Shown here: piece after piece, positions 9,746-18,035 of the stretch | How the letters are laid out: each line of letters starts with the position of its first letter | Numbering within the stretch: position 1 is the first letter of the stretch | DNA from: Thermoanaerobacter pseudethanolicus ATCC 33223 | Lineage (GTDB): Bacteria > Bacillota > Thermoanaerobacteria > Thermoanaerobacterales > Thermoanaerobacteraceae | Reading direction: 5' to 3' | Length of the DNA: 64,000 bases | NCBI RefSeq assembly: GCF_000019085.1 | Contig: NC_010321.1 | Location: 442,501-506,500 of the forward strand | Made by a program: the position numbers and the translations under genes | The notes under the pieces: generated by a model | What the model was told of the DNA's origin: nothing | What the model saw: the letters and a program-made list of their open reading frames with translations, nothing else | Databases searched by the model: none

Positions 9746-10525
9746 ATGGAGTATTTATGTTCACAAGAAGAATTAATTTCTTTTTATGAGCAATGTAATA
9801 AAATAGGACTTCCTTTTTCAATAAATAAACCACTAGTGTGTCTAAATATACAAGATTTAGAGGTAAAAATACAAAAAAACCAAAAACTGACAGATACCTT
9901 TCGCTGTTGTGCAGAAAAGAATTGGGTAAGAGGGAAATATCTATTTTTACTTGCAGATGTTGAAGGATATTTATTGGAAGTAAAATGCAGTATAGAAGAA
10001 GAAAAATATGTAAAAGACTCAGGTTTTAGGCCGGGCGTATCCTTTAAAGAAGAGAGCTGTGGGACAAATGCAATTTCAATGGCAATGAGATTAAAACGCG
10101 TAGTTTATATCAGAGCTTATGAACACTATTGTGACATATTTAAGAAATGGTACTGCATTGCTTCACATATAACGACAAAGAATGGAGAAATAGTAGGCTA
10201 TGTAGATATATCAATAATTAATGAAAAAATTGCAGATGAAATAACAATAGTAATAAAATTGTTAGCTGAAAAAATAGCAAATAAATACGAAAACCGAGTA
10301 AAAGAGGAAGAATTAAAAGATTTTAAAATTAAATTGAATGATAAGCAGATAAAAATATTGACATTAGAAGCGAAAGGATACAAAGAATTAGCTATAGCAG
10401 AGCTGATTTTTAAAGATAGTGGTCAAATACTCATGAGCAAACTCATTAATAAAGCAGTGAAAAATCCAGTAAGAAGGAAGAGCTCTAGTAATATCGAAGC
10501 TACAAAATACAAAGATGAGCGATAA
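9746..10525 (+). CDS. GAF-domain regulator, AcoR-like sensor half with C-terminal HTH-like segment
   Basis: About 259 aa. The middle matches the GAF sensor of AcoR-type regulators (FRPGVSFKEESCGTNAISM, then EHYCDIFKKWYCIASHI). The sigma-54 ATPase domain that normally follows is absent; instead a segment LNDKQIKILTLEAKGYKELA near residue 200 resembles a LuxR-type helix-turn-helix. The tail is basic and of low quality, so the protein may be truncated. Starts at 9731 (TTG), 9737 and 9746 are possible; I prefer 9746 because GGGG lies 9 nt upstream. Ligand and targets unknown. Confidence 0.6.
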   Translation: MEYLCSQEELISFYEQCNKIGLPFSINKPLVCLNIQDLEVKIQKNQKLTDTFRCCAEKNWVRGKYLFLLADVEGYLLEVKCSIEEEKYVKDSGFRPGVSFKEESCGTNAISMAMRLKRVVYIRAYEHYCDIFKKWYCIASHITTKNGEIVGYVDISIINEKIADEITIVIKLLAEKIANKYENRVKEEELKDFKIKLNDKQIKILTLEAKGYKELAIAELIFKDSGQILMSKLINKAVKNPVRRKSSSNIEATKYKDER

Positions 10526-10683
10526 TAAGATTATTGCGGAAGTAGTCTACAAGATCAGAAATTTGCCGAATTTTTCAGCCTGCATAAAGATAAAAGCTCT
10601 AAACATTGTATCATAAGAATAACCTTTACGGCCAGGACCAGAGGAAGGGAATTCAGGTATTGAAGACAGGTCAAGATTCAAGA

Positions 10684-10953
10684 ATGGAGGGTGAAAAAAT
10701 CTTGTTAAGCAAATATGTAATTAAAATACCAGTAGATAATAAAGAAACTCTTTTGTATAATTCAATTACTAAATCTTTAATATCTTTGCCTACTTCTAAA
10801 GAAGATGTAGAAATATTTATTAAAAAATTGAACCAAGAAGAATTACAATATTTAAGTAAAGAATTATACTTACAATTTGATGAAATAAATGAAGAAAAAC
10901 TTGTGGATTTATGTCAATATGGGAGTGAAAAATATTTTGTGTATTTAGATTAA
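10684..10953 (+). CDS. Orphan N-terminal domain of a radical SAM/SPASM maturase
   Basis: About 89 aa: SKYVIKIPVDNKETLLYNSI then a helical stretch and the end EKYFVYLD. The opening pattern (SKYxhxh ... LLYNSxTxxLhxL) is typical of the N-terminal domain of RiPP-modifying radical SAM/SPASM enzymes, just before their CX3CX2C motif. Here the frame stops where the cluster motif should begin and nothing of the core follows. It could be a remnant or a free-standing peptide-binding domain. The start is ATG 10684 or TTG 10702; the latter has GGAGG at a long spacing. Confidence 0.5.
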   Translation: MEGEKILLSKYVIKIPVDNKETLLYNSITKSLISLPTSKEDVEIFIKKLNQEELQYLSKELYLQFDEINEEKLVDLCQYGSEKYFVYLD

Positions 10954-11086
10954 TTTTATCCTCTTTCTCAGCAAGAATCAGTTAACATTTTTTATTTGAT
11001 CAATCTTTAGTATAACCTTTTTTCTACATCTTATGCATGAAAGTGAATAATTTTGGTTAAAATATTTAATTAGGGATACTGTAAGC

Positions 11087-11136
11087 TTTTCTCTAGAACC
11101 TTTGAAGACCCAGGGATTCAAAGGTTCTAGAGAAAA
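11087..11136. repeat. 20-bp perfect inverted repeat at the IS256 left end
   Basis: The arm TTTTCTCTAGAACCTTTGAA (11087-11106) is exactly complementary to 11117-11136 around a 10-nt loop, and T-rich sequence follows at 11141. It can act as a terminator that shields the IS from outside transcription; it lies 20 bp from the end of the transposase gene. Confidence 0.75.
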
Positions 11137-11157
11137 AATTTTTTCGGGCTTCGCCCC

Positions 11158-11816
11158 CTATAAGTATTTTTCAAGTCTTCCAGGATACATTATGATTAAT
11201 TGATTTAATACTATATCCCAGTTTTTATACCTCACTGTCCATTTCTTTAATACATTCATTGTTACTAAGTATAGCATTTTTTCTAATGCTTCATCAGATG
11301 GAAATATTGTTTTTGATTTTGTAACTTTCCTTAACTGCCTGTGGAATCCTTCAATTATGTTTGTTGTATACATTATTTTCCTTACTTCTTCAGGGAATTT
11401 GTAAAATGGACTTAATACATCCCAGTTATTCTCCCAACTCTTTATGGCATAAGGATATAGATTCTGCCATTTGTTTTTTAATTTCTCAAATTCATCCCTT
11501 GCTATTTCTTCATTAGCTGATTGATATACTGCTTTAAAATCTTTACTGAATTCTTTAAGGTGTTTATATGACACATATTTGAAGCAGTTCCTTAATTGAT
11601 GTATTATACATCTTTGTATCTCTGATTTTGGAAATGCTGCTTGTATTGCTTCTTTTATCCCTGTTAATCCATCTACAGAAAATACTATAACATCTTCTAC
11701 TCCTCTGTTCTTTAGCTCATTTAATACTCCAAGCCAGAATCTTGAACTCTCATTTTCTCCAATCCAAATCCCTAATACATCTTTTATGCCTTCTATCGTT
11801 ACCCCTAATACTACAT
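11158..11816 (-). pseudogene. IS256 transposase, C-terminal part (split by insertion)
   Basis: Codes for VLGVTIEGIKDVLGIW, WLGVLNELKNRGVED, a catalytic region with FSVDGLTGIKEAI and TTNIIEGFHRQLRK, as in Mutator/IS256 DDE transposases. It lacks the N-terminal half, found 3.2 kb away at 15031-15595. The start codon-like MRID lies in the inserted element. Joining the halves at the single copy of CTACAT gives about 405 codons in one frame, the normal IS256 length. Confidence 0.85.
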
Positions 11817-11999
11817 TGTCAATTCTCAAATTAAATCTCCAAAGATTTTCAAATTATAATGGCATTTTTTAAGTGCATAAAAGTATTTTTTCTCAAATTA
11901 TCACAGCCTGATTAAAAATTTTTTTCACTTTTTAAGAGCATAACCGCCAAAATATGTTAATATCTGTTATTGGCAATTTGGGTTAATTGAAGTATAATA

Positions 12000-12032
12000 A
12001 AAAATGAGAGTAGCGAAAGCTACTACTCTCAT
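12000..12032 (-). terminator. Terminator of the transposon operon
   Basis: On the minus strand ATGAGAGTAG pairs with CTACTCTCAT and is followed by ATTTTTTATT. It overlaps the stop codon of the ATPase gene. Confidence 0.75.
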
Positions 12033-12829
12033 AAACTGATTTCATTTTGTGCCTGGTATATTACTTCTTCATCTATTTCTCTTAGCCTTTTAGAATACGC
12101 ATAGAGAAGAGAAGCCGTTACCAGGTTATTTATTATCCTTGGCAGCCCTTTTGTTAGAGAATATATTGCTTCATATGCCGATGGTGTAAATATATCATCC
12201 ATCACTCCAGCTATTTTCATTCTTGTTTTTATATAATCTTGAATTTCTTCTTTTTTTAGCCCTTGCATTACATACTTTATAGAAATTCTTTGCCTTAGTG
12301 CACTGTTTACATTCAAGGCTAGTTTGTTTCTTATGTGTGGTTGTCCTGAAAGTATCAGTATATACGGGTTTTGAGAATCCATATTAAAGTTAAATATTAT
12401 TCTCAAATCTTCAAGAACATCATTAGAAACCAGTTGTATTTCATCTAATATTATGACAGGAGTTATCTTCTGGCTATAGTAAAGTTCTGTTATCGCTCTT
12501 TGTATCTGGTGAAAGAGCGTTACTTTTTTGTATGAGGGGGTTTCGCCTAAAATCATAGCCAATGCTTGATAGAATTCTCTCACTGTGAGTGTAGATAGAG
12601 CAAAGTAACATGGTTTAAATGTAGAACGGTTGAGGCTTTCAGCATATCTTCTTAATGCGGTAGATTTGCCTGAACCCGCCTCCCCAACGATAAGTCCTAT
12701 ACCCCTTGTTTCTTGTAAATATTTTAGCCTGGCATTTAATTCAGCAATGTCTTCACTTATATAAAGGTCATTTACACTTATCTCTTTAGAAAATGGATTA
12801 AATTTCATTCCAAAATATTGGGTAAACAT
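12029..12829 (-). CDS. Transposition ATPase, TniB/TnsC/ExeA-like AAA protein
   Basis: 266 aa. The start MFTQYFGMKFNPFS follows a GAGGTG site; the family often opens with YFGhxxxPF. Walker A is GEAGSGKST (residues about 46-54), Walker B VIILDEIQLV, with a sensor LSGQPHIRNKL and a winged-helix-like C-terminus. Such ATPases select target DNA and activate a partner DDE transposase, here encoded just upstream with an overlap or very short gap. Not an IstB-type IS21 ATPase, which is DnaC-like. Confidence 0.85.
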   Translation of the reverse strand: MFTQYFGMKFNPFSKEISVNDLYISEDIAELNARLKYLQETRGIGLIVGEAGSGKSTALRRYAESLNRSTFKPCYFALSTLTVREFYQALAMILGETPSYKKVTLFHQIQRAITELYYSQKITPVIILDEIQLVSNDVLEDLRIIFNFNMDSQNPYILILSGQPHIRNKLALNVNSALRQRISIKYVMQGLKKEEIQDYIKTRMKIAGVMDDIFTPSAYEAIYSLTKGLPRIINNLVTASLLYAYSKRLREIDEEVIYQAQNEISL

Positions 12830-12845
12830 TGTAAACACCTCTTTT

Positions 12846-14171
12846 TTAATCAATGATATCATTAAAGGATATTACTGGGGGATTAGGTTTTGCAGCAAAA
12901 TCCACAGTATCTTCATTTTCGCTTACAACCTTTCTGTCTTCGATATATTCTACAGGAATTTTAGCATTCTCATGAAAATTTACCTTATACGCTTCCCCTA
13001 CTTTTTTGCCTTCATGAAAAAGTAAAAGGGGTGTATTATCCTTAAGCCACTGCGGGTCATATCTGACTTCTAAGCGCATACCTTTAAACTTTTCTTCTGT
13101 TTCGTAAAGTATATTTTCCACTTTAAGTGTGGCATCTTTGTTTACTTTACGATTTACTCTTATGAGAAAACATTCATTCAACATATCTATGTCACCACAC
13201 ATATTTACCCTTGATATTTGAGACATGAAAAAATCTAAAGGACTCATGCCAATACTGCTATGTTCTTTTCGGTTGTAATCATCCTCCAGCCATTTAAAAA
13301 ACATCATATTGAGCTCATCTATACTCTTTATGGATGTAGGATCTATTGTGCTTAAAAATCTCATTCTCACCGTATGAAAGAATCTTTCTATTTTCCCTTT
13401 TGAATGAGGTGAAAAGGGCTCAGCATGAATAAGAGATGTACCTAATGATGCACATATATATTCAAATTGAGTGCTTCTATATATCTTTCCATTGTCAGTG
13501 TAGAGCATTTTGGGTATTCCCCTTCTTAGCACTGCTTCTTTAAATGAGTCTCTTAAAGCTAAAAAATTCTGGGTATAGTAAAAGCGAGCATAGGTACACA
13601 GCCTGGAAGCATCATCTATATATGCAATAAGGTACGTTTGTCTCTTTGTTTTACCTTCTTTAATATATGGCCCATACATGACATCAGTCTGCCACAGTTC
13701 ATTGATGAATTCATGGGAAAATCTCTTTGTTTTACCCTCTTTTTCTTTATCTAAAGATTTTACAGGAATGTTTTTCAAAAACCTATAGAATGTCGAAAGG
13801 GATACTTTATCCGGTGAGATTATTCCTTCTCCTATCAATGTCTCATAAAGAAGTTTGTTTGGCATTTCAGGATGTTCAAGCTTTTTTTGCTTTATTTTCT
13901 CTGAAAGTTCAAAGTTTATCTTTCTGTATTTGCCTCTGTCGCTTCGATAACCCGGCTTTAACGCTTCTATACCGCCTCTTAAATACTGATATAGCCACCC
14001 TCTAAGTGTCTTGGGAGTATATCTTCTCATTCCAAGATAAGGTATCTCAATAGGTTTATCGGAAAGAGCATCAAAATATTCTTTCTGATTTTTTACCTGT
14101 CCGTTTAGCACCGGACTTATCAGTGAAAATCTCTTTAATGCTATAGCTTCTCTCGCTTTTTCATCAAGCAT
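12846..14171 (-). CDS. DDE transposase, rve/Mu-type integrase core
   Basis: 441 aa. An N-terminal HTH (residues about 15-75) precedes an rve-type catalytic core with the triad in WQTDVMYGP, LYTDNGKIY and SKGKIERFF (D, D, E). A basic Mu-transposase-like C-terminal region follows. The ribosome site is GGGGGAAC upstream of the ATG. Together with the ATPase it makes a two-component transposition machine like TniA/TniB. All catalytic residues are present, so it may be active. Confidence 0.87.
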   Translation of the reverse strand: MLDEKAREAIALKRFSLISPVLNGQVKNQKEYFDALSDKPIEIPYLGMRRYTPKTLRGWLYQYLRGGIEALKPGYRSDRGKYRKINFELSEKIKQKKLEHPEMPNKLLYETLIGEGIISPDKVSLSTFYRFLKNIPVKSLDKEKEGKTKRFSHEFINELWQTDVMYGPYIKEGKTKRQTYLIAYIDDASRLCTYARFYYTQNFLALRDSFKEAVLRRGIPKMLYTDNGKIYRSTQFEYICASLGTSLIHAEPFSPHSKGKIERFFHTVRMRFLSTIDPTSIKSIDELNMMFFKWLEDDYNRKEHSSIGMSPLDFFMSQISRVNMCGDIDMLNECFLIRVNRKVNKDATLKVENILYETEEKFKGMRLEVRYDPQWLKDNTPLLLFHEGKKVGEAYKVNFHENAKIPVEYIEDRKVVSENEDTVDFAAKPNPPVISFNDIID

Positions 14172-14307
14172 TTATATGTTCCCCCTTCACTTTTTTGATT
14201 TCTTAATCGTAATTTTAGCTCATACCTGGGGGACATTAAAGGAAAAAGTTATGTTGCTAAGAAAAAATCAAAATTTTTATTTAAATCTTTCGGATTTAAT
14301 GCTAAAA

Positions 14308-14889
14308 TTATGTGAGAGAGGCCAGAAATGATTTTTGGCAATGAGCATAAAACCGTTGGGAAAAGAGTGGTACAATGCTTATTATGTCCAAAATCTCTCT
14401 GGCCCTCTCTCTTTGTGAGTCAGTCTCAGATAACTTTATGTAAGGGTCTATTTGCCTTAATCCGTATATGATAAAACTTAAATTATTCATTATCCTTTTG
14501 GTGTAAAAATATATATGCTGTCTTGAAAATAGTATGGTGGGAAAGTTTCTTTTTAAGTCACTTATGAAAGAACTGAGAGTTTTTTCTCTTGTAAGTGTCT
14601 CTTTTAAAGACTTTACAATCATATTGAAAGAATACTGAAAATGGGGAAGACAGAAATCAGGAAGGTAGGAAAGAGTTCTTTTACACACAGGACATATATA
14701 TCTTCTTATGGCTATTTTTATACAGTTAGGTCCATCTAAATAGTAACGGTAATAAAACCCGTGCTTTTTTAGTTTTACTCTACACTTGCAATCGGGATAA
14801 GGACATCTATCTGGCGGGGCAGGGAAATTGTAATCTTTGCCCTTTCGTAAATACTCTTCAATGTTATCAACATGGAAAACTATTTGCAT
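14308..14889 (-). CDS. Transposon-encoded cysteine-rich protein (DUF6431-like)
   Basis: 193 aa; the ATG at 14889 has GGAGAGG upstream, unlike the TTG at 14904. The N-terminal half has a zinc-finger-like set: CPYPDCKC and, 35 residues on, CPVCKRTL. The rest is helical and basic with no catalytic motif. It lies upstream of the transposase in the same direction and inside the element's ends, so it is part of the element. From memory it resembles DUF6431 proteins that accompany such transposases; its job is unknown, perhaps DNA binding or target choice. Confidence 0.6.
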   Translation of the reverse strand: MQIVFHVDNIEEYLRKGKDYNFPAPPDRCPYPDCKCRVKLKKHGFYYRYYLDGPNCIKIAIRRYICPVCKRTLSYLPDFCLPHFQYSFNMIVKSLKETLTREKTLSSFISDLKRNFPTILFSRQHIYFYTKRIMNNLSFIIYGLRQIDPYIKLSETDSQRERAREILDIISIVPLFSQRFYAHCQKSFLASLT

Positions 14890-14906
14890 AAGTAACCTCT
14901 CCAATT

Positions 14907-14965
14907 AAAATTAATGCTAAAGGAATCTGAAAAAAATTTTTTTAAATTCCTTTAGCATTAATTTT
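14907..14965. repeat. 20-bp perfect inverted repeat near the transposon right end
   Basis: AAAATTAATGCTAAAGGAAT (14907-14926) is repeated exactly inverted at 14946-14965. It lies between the small gene and the transposon end. It may be a regulatory hairpin in the leader of the small gene or a transposase binding array. A related word TAATGCTAAAATTA occurs at about 14299. Confidence 0.7.
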
Positions 14966-15030
14966 ATCACAAGATTATTTAATCTGAAAAATTTTATCGG
15001 TTTTGGGCTAAATTAATTTGAGAAATGACA

Positions 15031-15595
15031 CTACATAAGCTGCTCTATTGATAATATGACCGTCTGTTCTTACTTTGTAATGGATGGCATCCATAAATAT
15101 GAAAGTGTATATCTTTTCTAATGGCCTTGATTGCCATTCTTTTATTTCTGGTACTATTCTTTCGGTTATTTTGCTTACCATTTCTGCAGATAGTTCTATT
15201 CCATACAGGTCTTTTATCTGGTCATGAATATCTCTTGTTGACATTCCTCTTGCATATAGAGCTATTACTTTTTCTTCAATTCCTGATATGTCTCTTTTGT
15301 ATTTTGGAACTATTTTAGGTTCAAATTCTCCTTGTCTGTCTCTTGGAATATCAATTTCCATCTCACCAAATTGAGTTTTTACCGTCTTTTGAGTATAGCC
15401 ATTTCTTGAATTTTGAGTATCTTTGTCTTTTTTGTCATATCTTTCGTAGCCAAGTTCTGTTGAAAGTTCTGCTTCAAGCATTTCTTGAATAGTATCTTTA
15501 AAAAGGTTTTTTAATGATGTATAAAGGTCTGGAATAGATTGAATATTGTTTTCACTAATGAAATTTCTTAATTGTTCTTTTGTCAATAGTGACAT
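15031..15595 (-). pseudogene. IS256 transposase, N-terminal part (split by insertion)
   Basis: ATG behind GAAGGAGG opens MSLLTKEQLRNFISEN; then ELSTELGYERY, SRNGYTQKTVKT and IDIPRDRQGEFEPKI, all classic for IS256 transposases, up to INRAAYV. The reading frame then enters the inserted transposon and stops there. The C-terminal part is at 11158-11816. Confidence 0.88.
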
Positions 15596-15687
15596 TTTTA
15601 AAACCTCCTTCTTGGTTTTGTATATATTCTAATTCTTACCAAGAAAGAGGTTTTTAATCAGTTTACACAAAATTTTTTACAGTCTCT

Positions 15688-16480
15688 ACCAAGATTCAAT
15701 ATACTCAAATATAGCAAGTCTGGCAGTATCAAAATCATGGTAAGTAGCTAAATTTACTTCTTCCTTTTTTAAAGAAGCATGAAAAGATTCTATACATGCA
15801 TTATCATAAGGGCATCCTTTGTGACTAAATGAGTGTTTTATGTTACCTTTGGATAATATATATTCTTGAAATTTGGTGCTTGTATACTGTGAACCTAAAT
15901 CACTATGGAGTATAAGCTCTCCCTGTGGCTTTTGAGTATTATAGGCATTTTCTACAGCACGAATAGCAAGCTCTGTATCCATCGTTTTAGAAAACGCATA
16001 GCCAATGACTTTCTTGGTATAAAGATCTATTACTGTCGCAAGGTAACACCATTTATCCTTAACAGTATAAATATATGTTATATCAGTAACCCACTTTTGA
16101 TTAATCGTAGTGGTAGAAAAATCCCTATTTAAAATGTTTTCTCTTTCTTCTACTCTGTTGCTAGAACTGTAAGGTTTAAACTTTTTGATAATTATAGATT
16201 TTATACCTAATTTATTCATAAGTCTTTGGACTCTTTTAAGACTTATATTATAGCCTTTATTTACAAGCATTTTGTGAATTTTGGGAGCTCCATAACGCTT
16301 TTTGCTTTCTTCATATATCTTCATTATTTCTTCCTCATACATCCTGTTTTCTCTACTCCTTTTGCTTTCTGTTTTATGAAGATACTTATAATAGGAGCTC
16401 CTTGAAACTTTTAAAACTTCACACATTAATTTAACATCATGATATTTTTTATTTTCCTCAATAAACTCAAATATAGAGTT
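15688..16480 (-). pseudogene. IS3-family transposase OrfB, 3'-truncated
   Basis: The frame begins before the visible ATG at 16426 and would be reached from orfA by frameshifting. It shows RYGAPKIHKML, the rve core with WVTDITYIY and LHSDLGSQY (two catalytic D) and CIESFHASLKKEE (E). It ends at YIESW where IS256 starts; the usual YNRKRIHSSIG end is missing. About 30 residues are lost, so the enzyme is probably inactive. Confidence 0.82.
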
Positions 16481-16755
16481 TACTCCTTTACGAATATGGC
16501 CATGGCTTTTTTTAATATTTCATTCTCCTCTTCAAGCCTTGCCATCTTCTTTAACATAGCCTGATATTCTGCTGCTGTAATTGTTGTGCCTTTGTTGTCT
16601 ATATTTATTGGTTTTGCTTTTTTCAACCAACCTGATATTGTGGATTTTGAGATGCCATATTCGCTTGAAAGCTCTGCTAGACTTTTACCATGGTTATACA
16701 ACTCTACTATAGTATTCTTGAATTCATCATTATATTTTCTTTGTCCTCTTGGCAT
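16480..16755 (-). CDS. IS3-family transposase OrfA
   Basis: 91 aa: KYNDEFKNTIVELYNHGKS with an HTH (ELSSEYGISKSTISGWL) and a C-terminal leucine-zipper-like coiled coil (MLKKMARLEEENEILKKAM). A run of seven A followed by G on the coding strand (complement of 16507-16513) is a standard IS3 slippery site for making the OrfAB fusion. The gene itself is whole, but its partner orfB is truncated. Confidence 0.85.
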   Translation of the reverse strand: MPRGQRKYNDEFKNTIVELYNHGKSLAELSSEYGISKSTISGWLKKAKPINIDNKGTTITAAEYQAMLKKMARLEEENEILKKAMAIFVKE

Positions 16756-16811
16756 TTTGTAGACACTTCCTCTCTTTATATTTTTATTTTATCCTGTTCG
16801 AGTTAAAGTGT

Positions 16812-16946
16812 CTACAATAATATACTAACACCAGCTTTTGATATACCATATTTTCTACACACAGCAATCTTAGTAGTAGAAGAACTTTCTGCTTCTGCTA
16901 AAATAGCAAGTTTTTCTTCAATGGTAAAGTTTTTATGTGATGCCAT
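16812..16946 (-). pseudogene. IS transposase OrfA fragment cut by the IS3 insertion
   Basis: MASHKNFTIEEKLAILAEAE then TTKIAVCRKYGISKAGVSIL, an HTH of an IS3-type OrfA (about 44 codons), behind a GGGGGGG ribosome site. The frame runs into the TGTAG end of the IS3 element and stops there. The outer flank has a hairpin (CCCCTTCAAGAGAA with TTCTCTTGAGGGG, about 16967-17013) that may be the old element's end. Confidence 0.7.
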
Positions 16947-17025
16947 TGCTTTACCCCCCCCTTCAAGAGAAATTTTATCATGTTATGCGTTTTAGTCCAA
17001 TTCTCTTGAGGGGCCAGCAAGATAA

Positions 17026-17166
17026 GTTATCGTAATTGCAACTCCTTTAAACACTATATTTGGACTTAGAAATATTAATATTTATGACTGGGATATAATT
17101 ATTGCAATGTCAATTGTACCTCTTTTAGTAATGGAAGTAATTAAATTTTTTAAAAATAAAAGGTAA
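17026..17166 (+). pseudogene. Cation-transporting P-type ATPase, last ~46 codons
   Basis: The frame reads VIVIATPLNTIFGLRN, then DWDIIIAMSIVPLLVMEVIK and FFKNKR, stop TAA. This is the end of the last membrane helices of a Ca2+-type P-type ATPase (typical: hhhxPxLxxhFxxxxLxxxxWxhhhhhxhhPhhhhEhhK). The remaining some 800 codons are not in this window. The gene was destroyed by the mobile-element nest to its left. Confidence 0.72.
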
Positions 17167-17180
17167 GGTTGATTGTTGAA

Positions 17181-17226
17181 AATAATGGGGGTGGTTTTGA
17201 GAATAATTTCATCTCCATTATTTTTT
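17181..17226 (+). terminator. Terminator of the former P-type ATPase gene
   Basis: AATAATGG and CCATTATT form an 8-bp stem around a 26-nt loop, followed by a long T-run. Confidence 0.6.
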
Positions 17227-17357
17227 TTATTTTATTTATATCTTTTAATCCAATGGGGTAAGTACCAGACTATTATTTATGACTTTCTTTTAAAAGAAAA
17301 TAGTTAGTTTATAATTTTTTGTTAAATATATGTTAAATATAAAATTTTTAGAGCTTT

Positions 17358-17386
17358 TTGACTTTGGGATAAAGTTGTGGTATAAT
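17358..17386 (+). promoter_or_regulatory. Promoter of the ferritin-like/superoxide reductase operon
   Basis: TTGACT and TATAAT with a 17-bp spacer, about 130 nt before the first gene. No clear PerR or Fur box was recognised by eye. Confidence 0.75.
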
Positions 17387-17519
17387 GAAAAACAAGGATG
17401 TAGTAGAAAAAAATGCTGTATCAATATAAATAGACGGTATTTGAAGATAGCTTTAAATTCAGTTTACACAAGCTAAAGATAAAAGAATAAACTAAAAATA
17501 TGTGGGAAGGAGAGTTTAT

Positions 17520-18014
17520 ATGGGAACAAAGGGAAGAGAGATAGTGGGAAAAGAGGTTGACAAGATAATTGAATTTTTAAACAAAGCATTAGCTGATGAA
17601 TGGTTGGCTTATTATCAGTATTGGATTGGGGCAAAAGTTGTAAGAGGGCCAATGAGTGGAGCAGTAGCTGCTGAACTAAGTGAGCATGCAGGAGAGGAAT
17701 TAAGCCATGCTGAGAAGTTGGCAGAGCGCATCATTCAATTAGGTGGAACACCTATATTAAAACCAGAGGATTGGTATAAGCTTACCAATTGCGGTTATGA
17801 TACGCCAGACAATCCTGAAGTTAAAGTTATTTTGGAGCAAAATATAAAAGGAGAACAATGTGCTATAGAAGTTTACAACAAAATGTTGTCAGAACTTAAA
17901 GATGTTGATCCTGTGACATATCATTTAATTTTAGAGATATTAGAAGATGAGATAGAGCACGAAGAAGATTTAGAGAACTTAAAAGAAGACATGGATATGA
18001 TGAATAAAAAATAA
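17520..18014 (+). CDS. Ferritin-like diiron protein (Dps/bacterioferritin type)
   Basis: 164 aa. The ATG lies 7 nt after GGAAGGAGAG; the GTG at 17502 is too close to any site. Helices carry ferritin diiron ligands: DEWLAYYQYW, EHAGEELSHAEKLAERI (ExxH), GEQCAIEVYNKM and EDEIEHEEDLE. Proteins of this type oxidise and store iron with peroxide or oxygen. The gene is 21 nt before a superoxide reductase and shares its promoter, which indicates an oxidative-stress pair. It could equally be named a Dps-like protein. Confidence 0.82.
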   Translation: MGTKGREIVGKEVDKIIEFLNKALADEWLAYYQYWIGAKVVRGPMSGAVAAELSEHAGEELSHAEKLAERIIQLGGTPILKPEDWYKLTNCGYDTPDNPEVKVILEQNIKGEQCAIEVYNKMLSELKDVDPVTYHLILEILEDEIEHEEDLENLKEDMDMMNKK

Positions 18015-18035
18015 TAAAAAGTGAGGAGGATATTT

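Larger units (their letters stand above)
11817..15030 (-). mobile_element. TniA/TniB-like transposon with TGTCA ends nested in IS256
   Basis: 3,214 bp. The ends are TGTCAATTCTCAAATTAA (left) and TGTCATTTCTCAAATTAA (right, reverse strand), a near-perfect 18-bp inverted repeat. CTACAT lies directly outside both ends (11811-11816 and 15031-15036), a 6-bp target duplication, or 5 bp if one end base belongs to the element. Inside are three minus-strand genes: a TniB/ExeA-type ATPase, a DDE transposase and a small cysteine-rich protein. TGTCA ends and a 5-6 bp duplication fit the Tn5053/Mu/Tn7 transposase superfamily. Repeats such as CA(T/C)TTTTTAAG(T/A)GCATAA near the left end may be transposase binding sites. 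There is no cargo. Confidence 0.85.
11074..15687 (-). mobile_element. IS256-family insertion sequence, interrupted by a transposon
   Basis: Imperfect terminal repeats GGATACTGTAA (11074) and the reverse of TTACAGTCTCT (ending 15687) enclose a transposase gene on the minus strand. The gene is split by a 3.2-kb transposon at 11817-15030. The left flank (ATTTAATTAG) and right flank (ACCAAGATTC) do not match, so no target duplication remains; one side was probably rearranged after insertion. The right end cuts into an IS3 orfB gene. Confidence 0.75.
15688..16816 (-). mobile_element. Truncated IS3-family element (IS150-like)
   Basis: The right end is TGTAGACACTTTAACT read on the minus strand (end 16816). 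It carries orfA and most of orfB on the minus strand. The other end is missing: the IS256 right end replaces it at the codon after EYIESW of orfB. The outer end lies inside another IS orfA fragment. Confidence 0.8.

Noticed and set aside
11087-11136. Inverted repeat considered as part of a CRISPR array
   Set aside because: Only one unit; no regularly spaced direct repeats were seen here or elsewhere in the window, and no cas genes.
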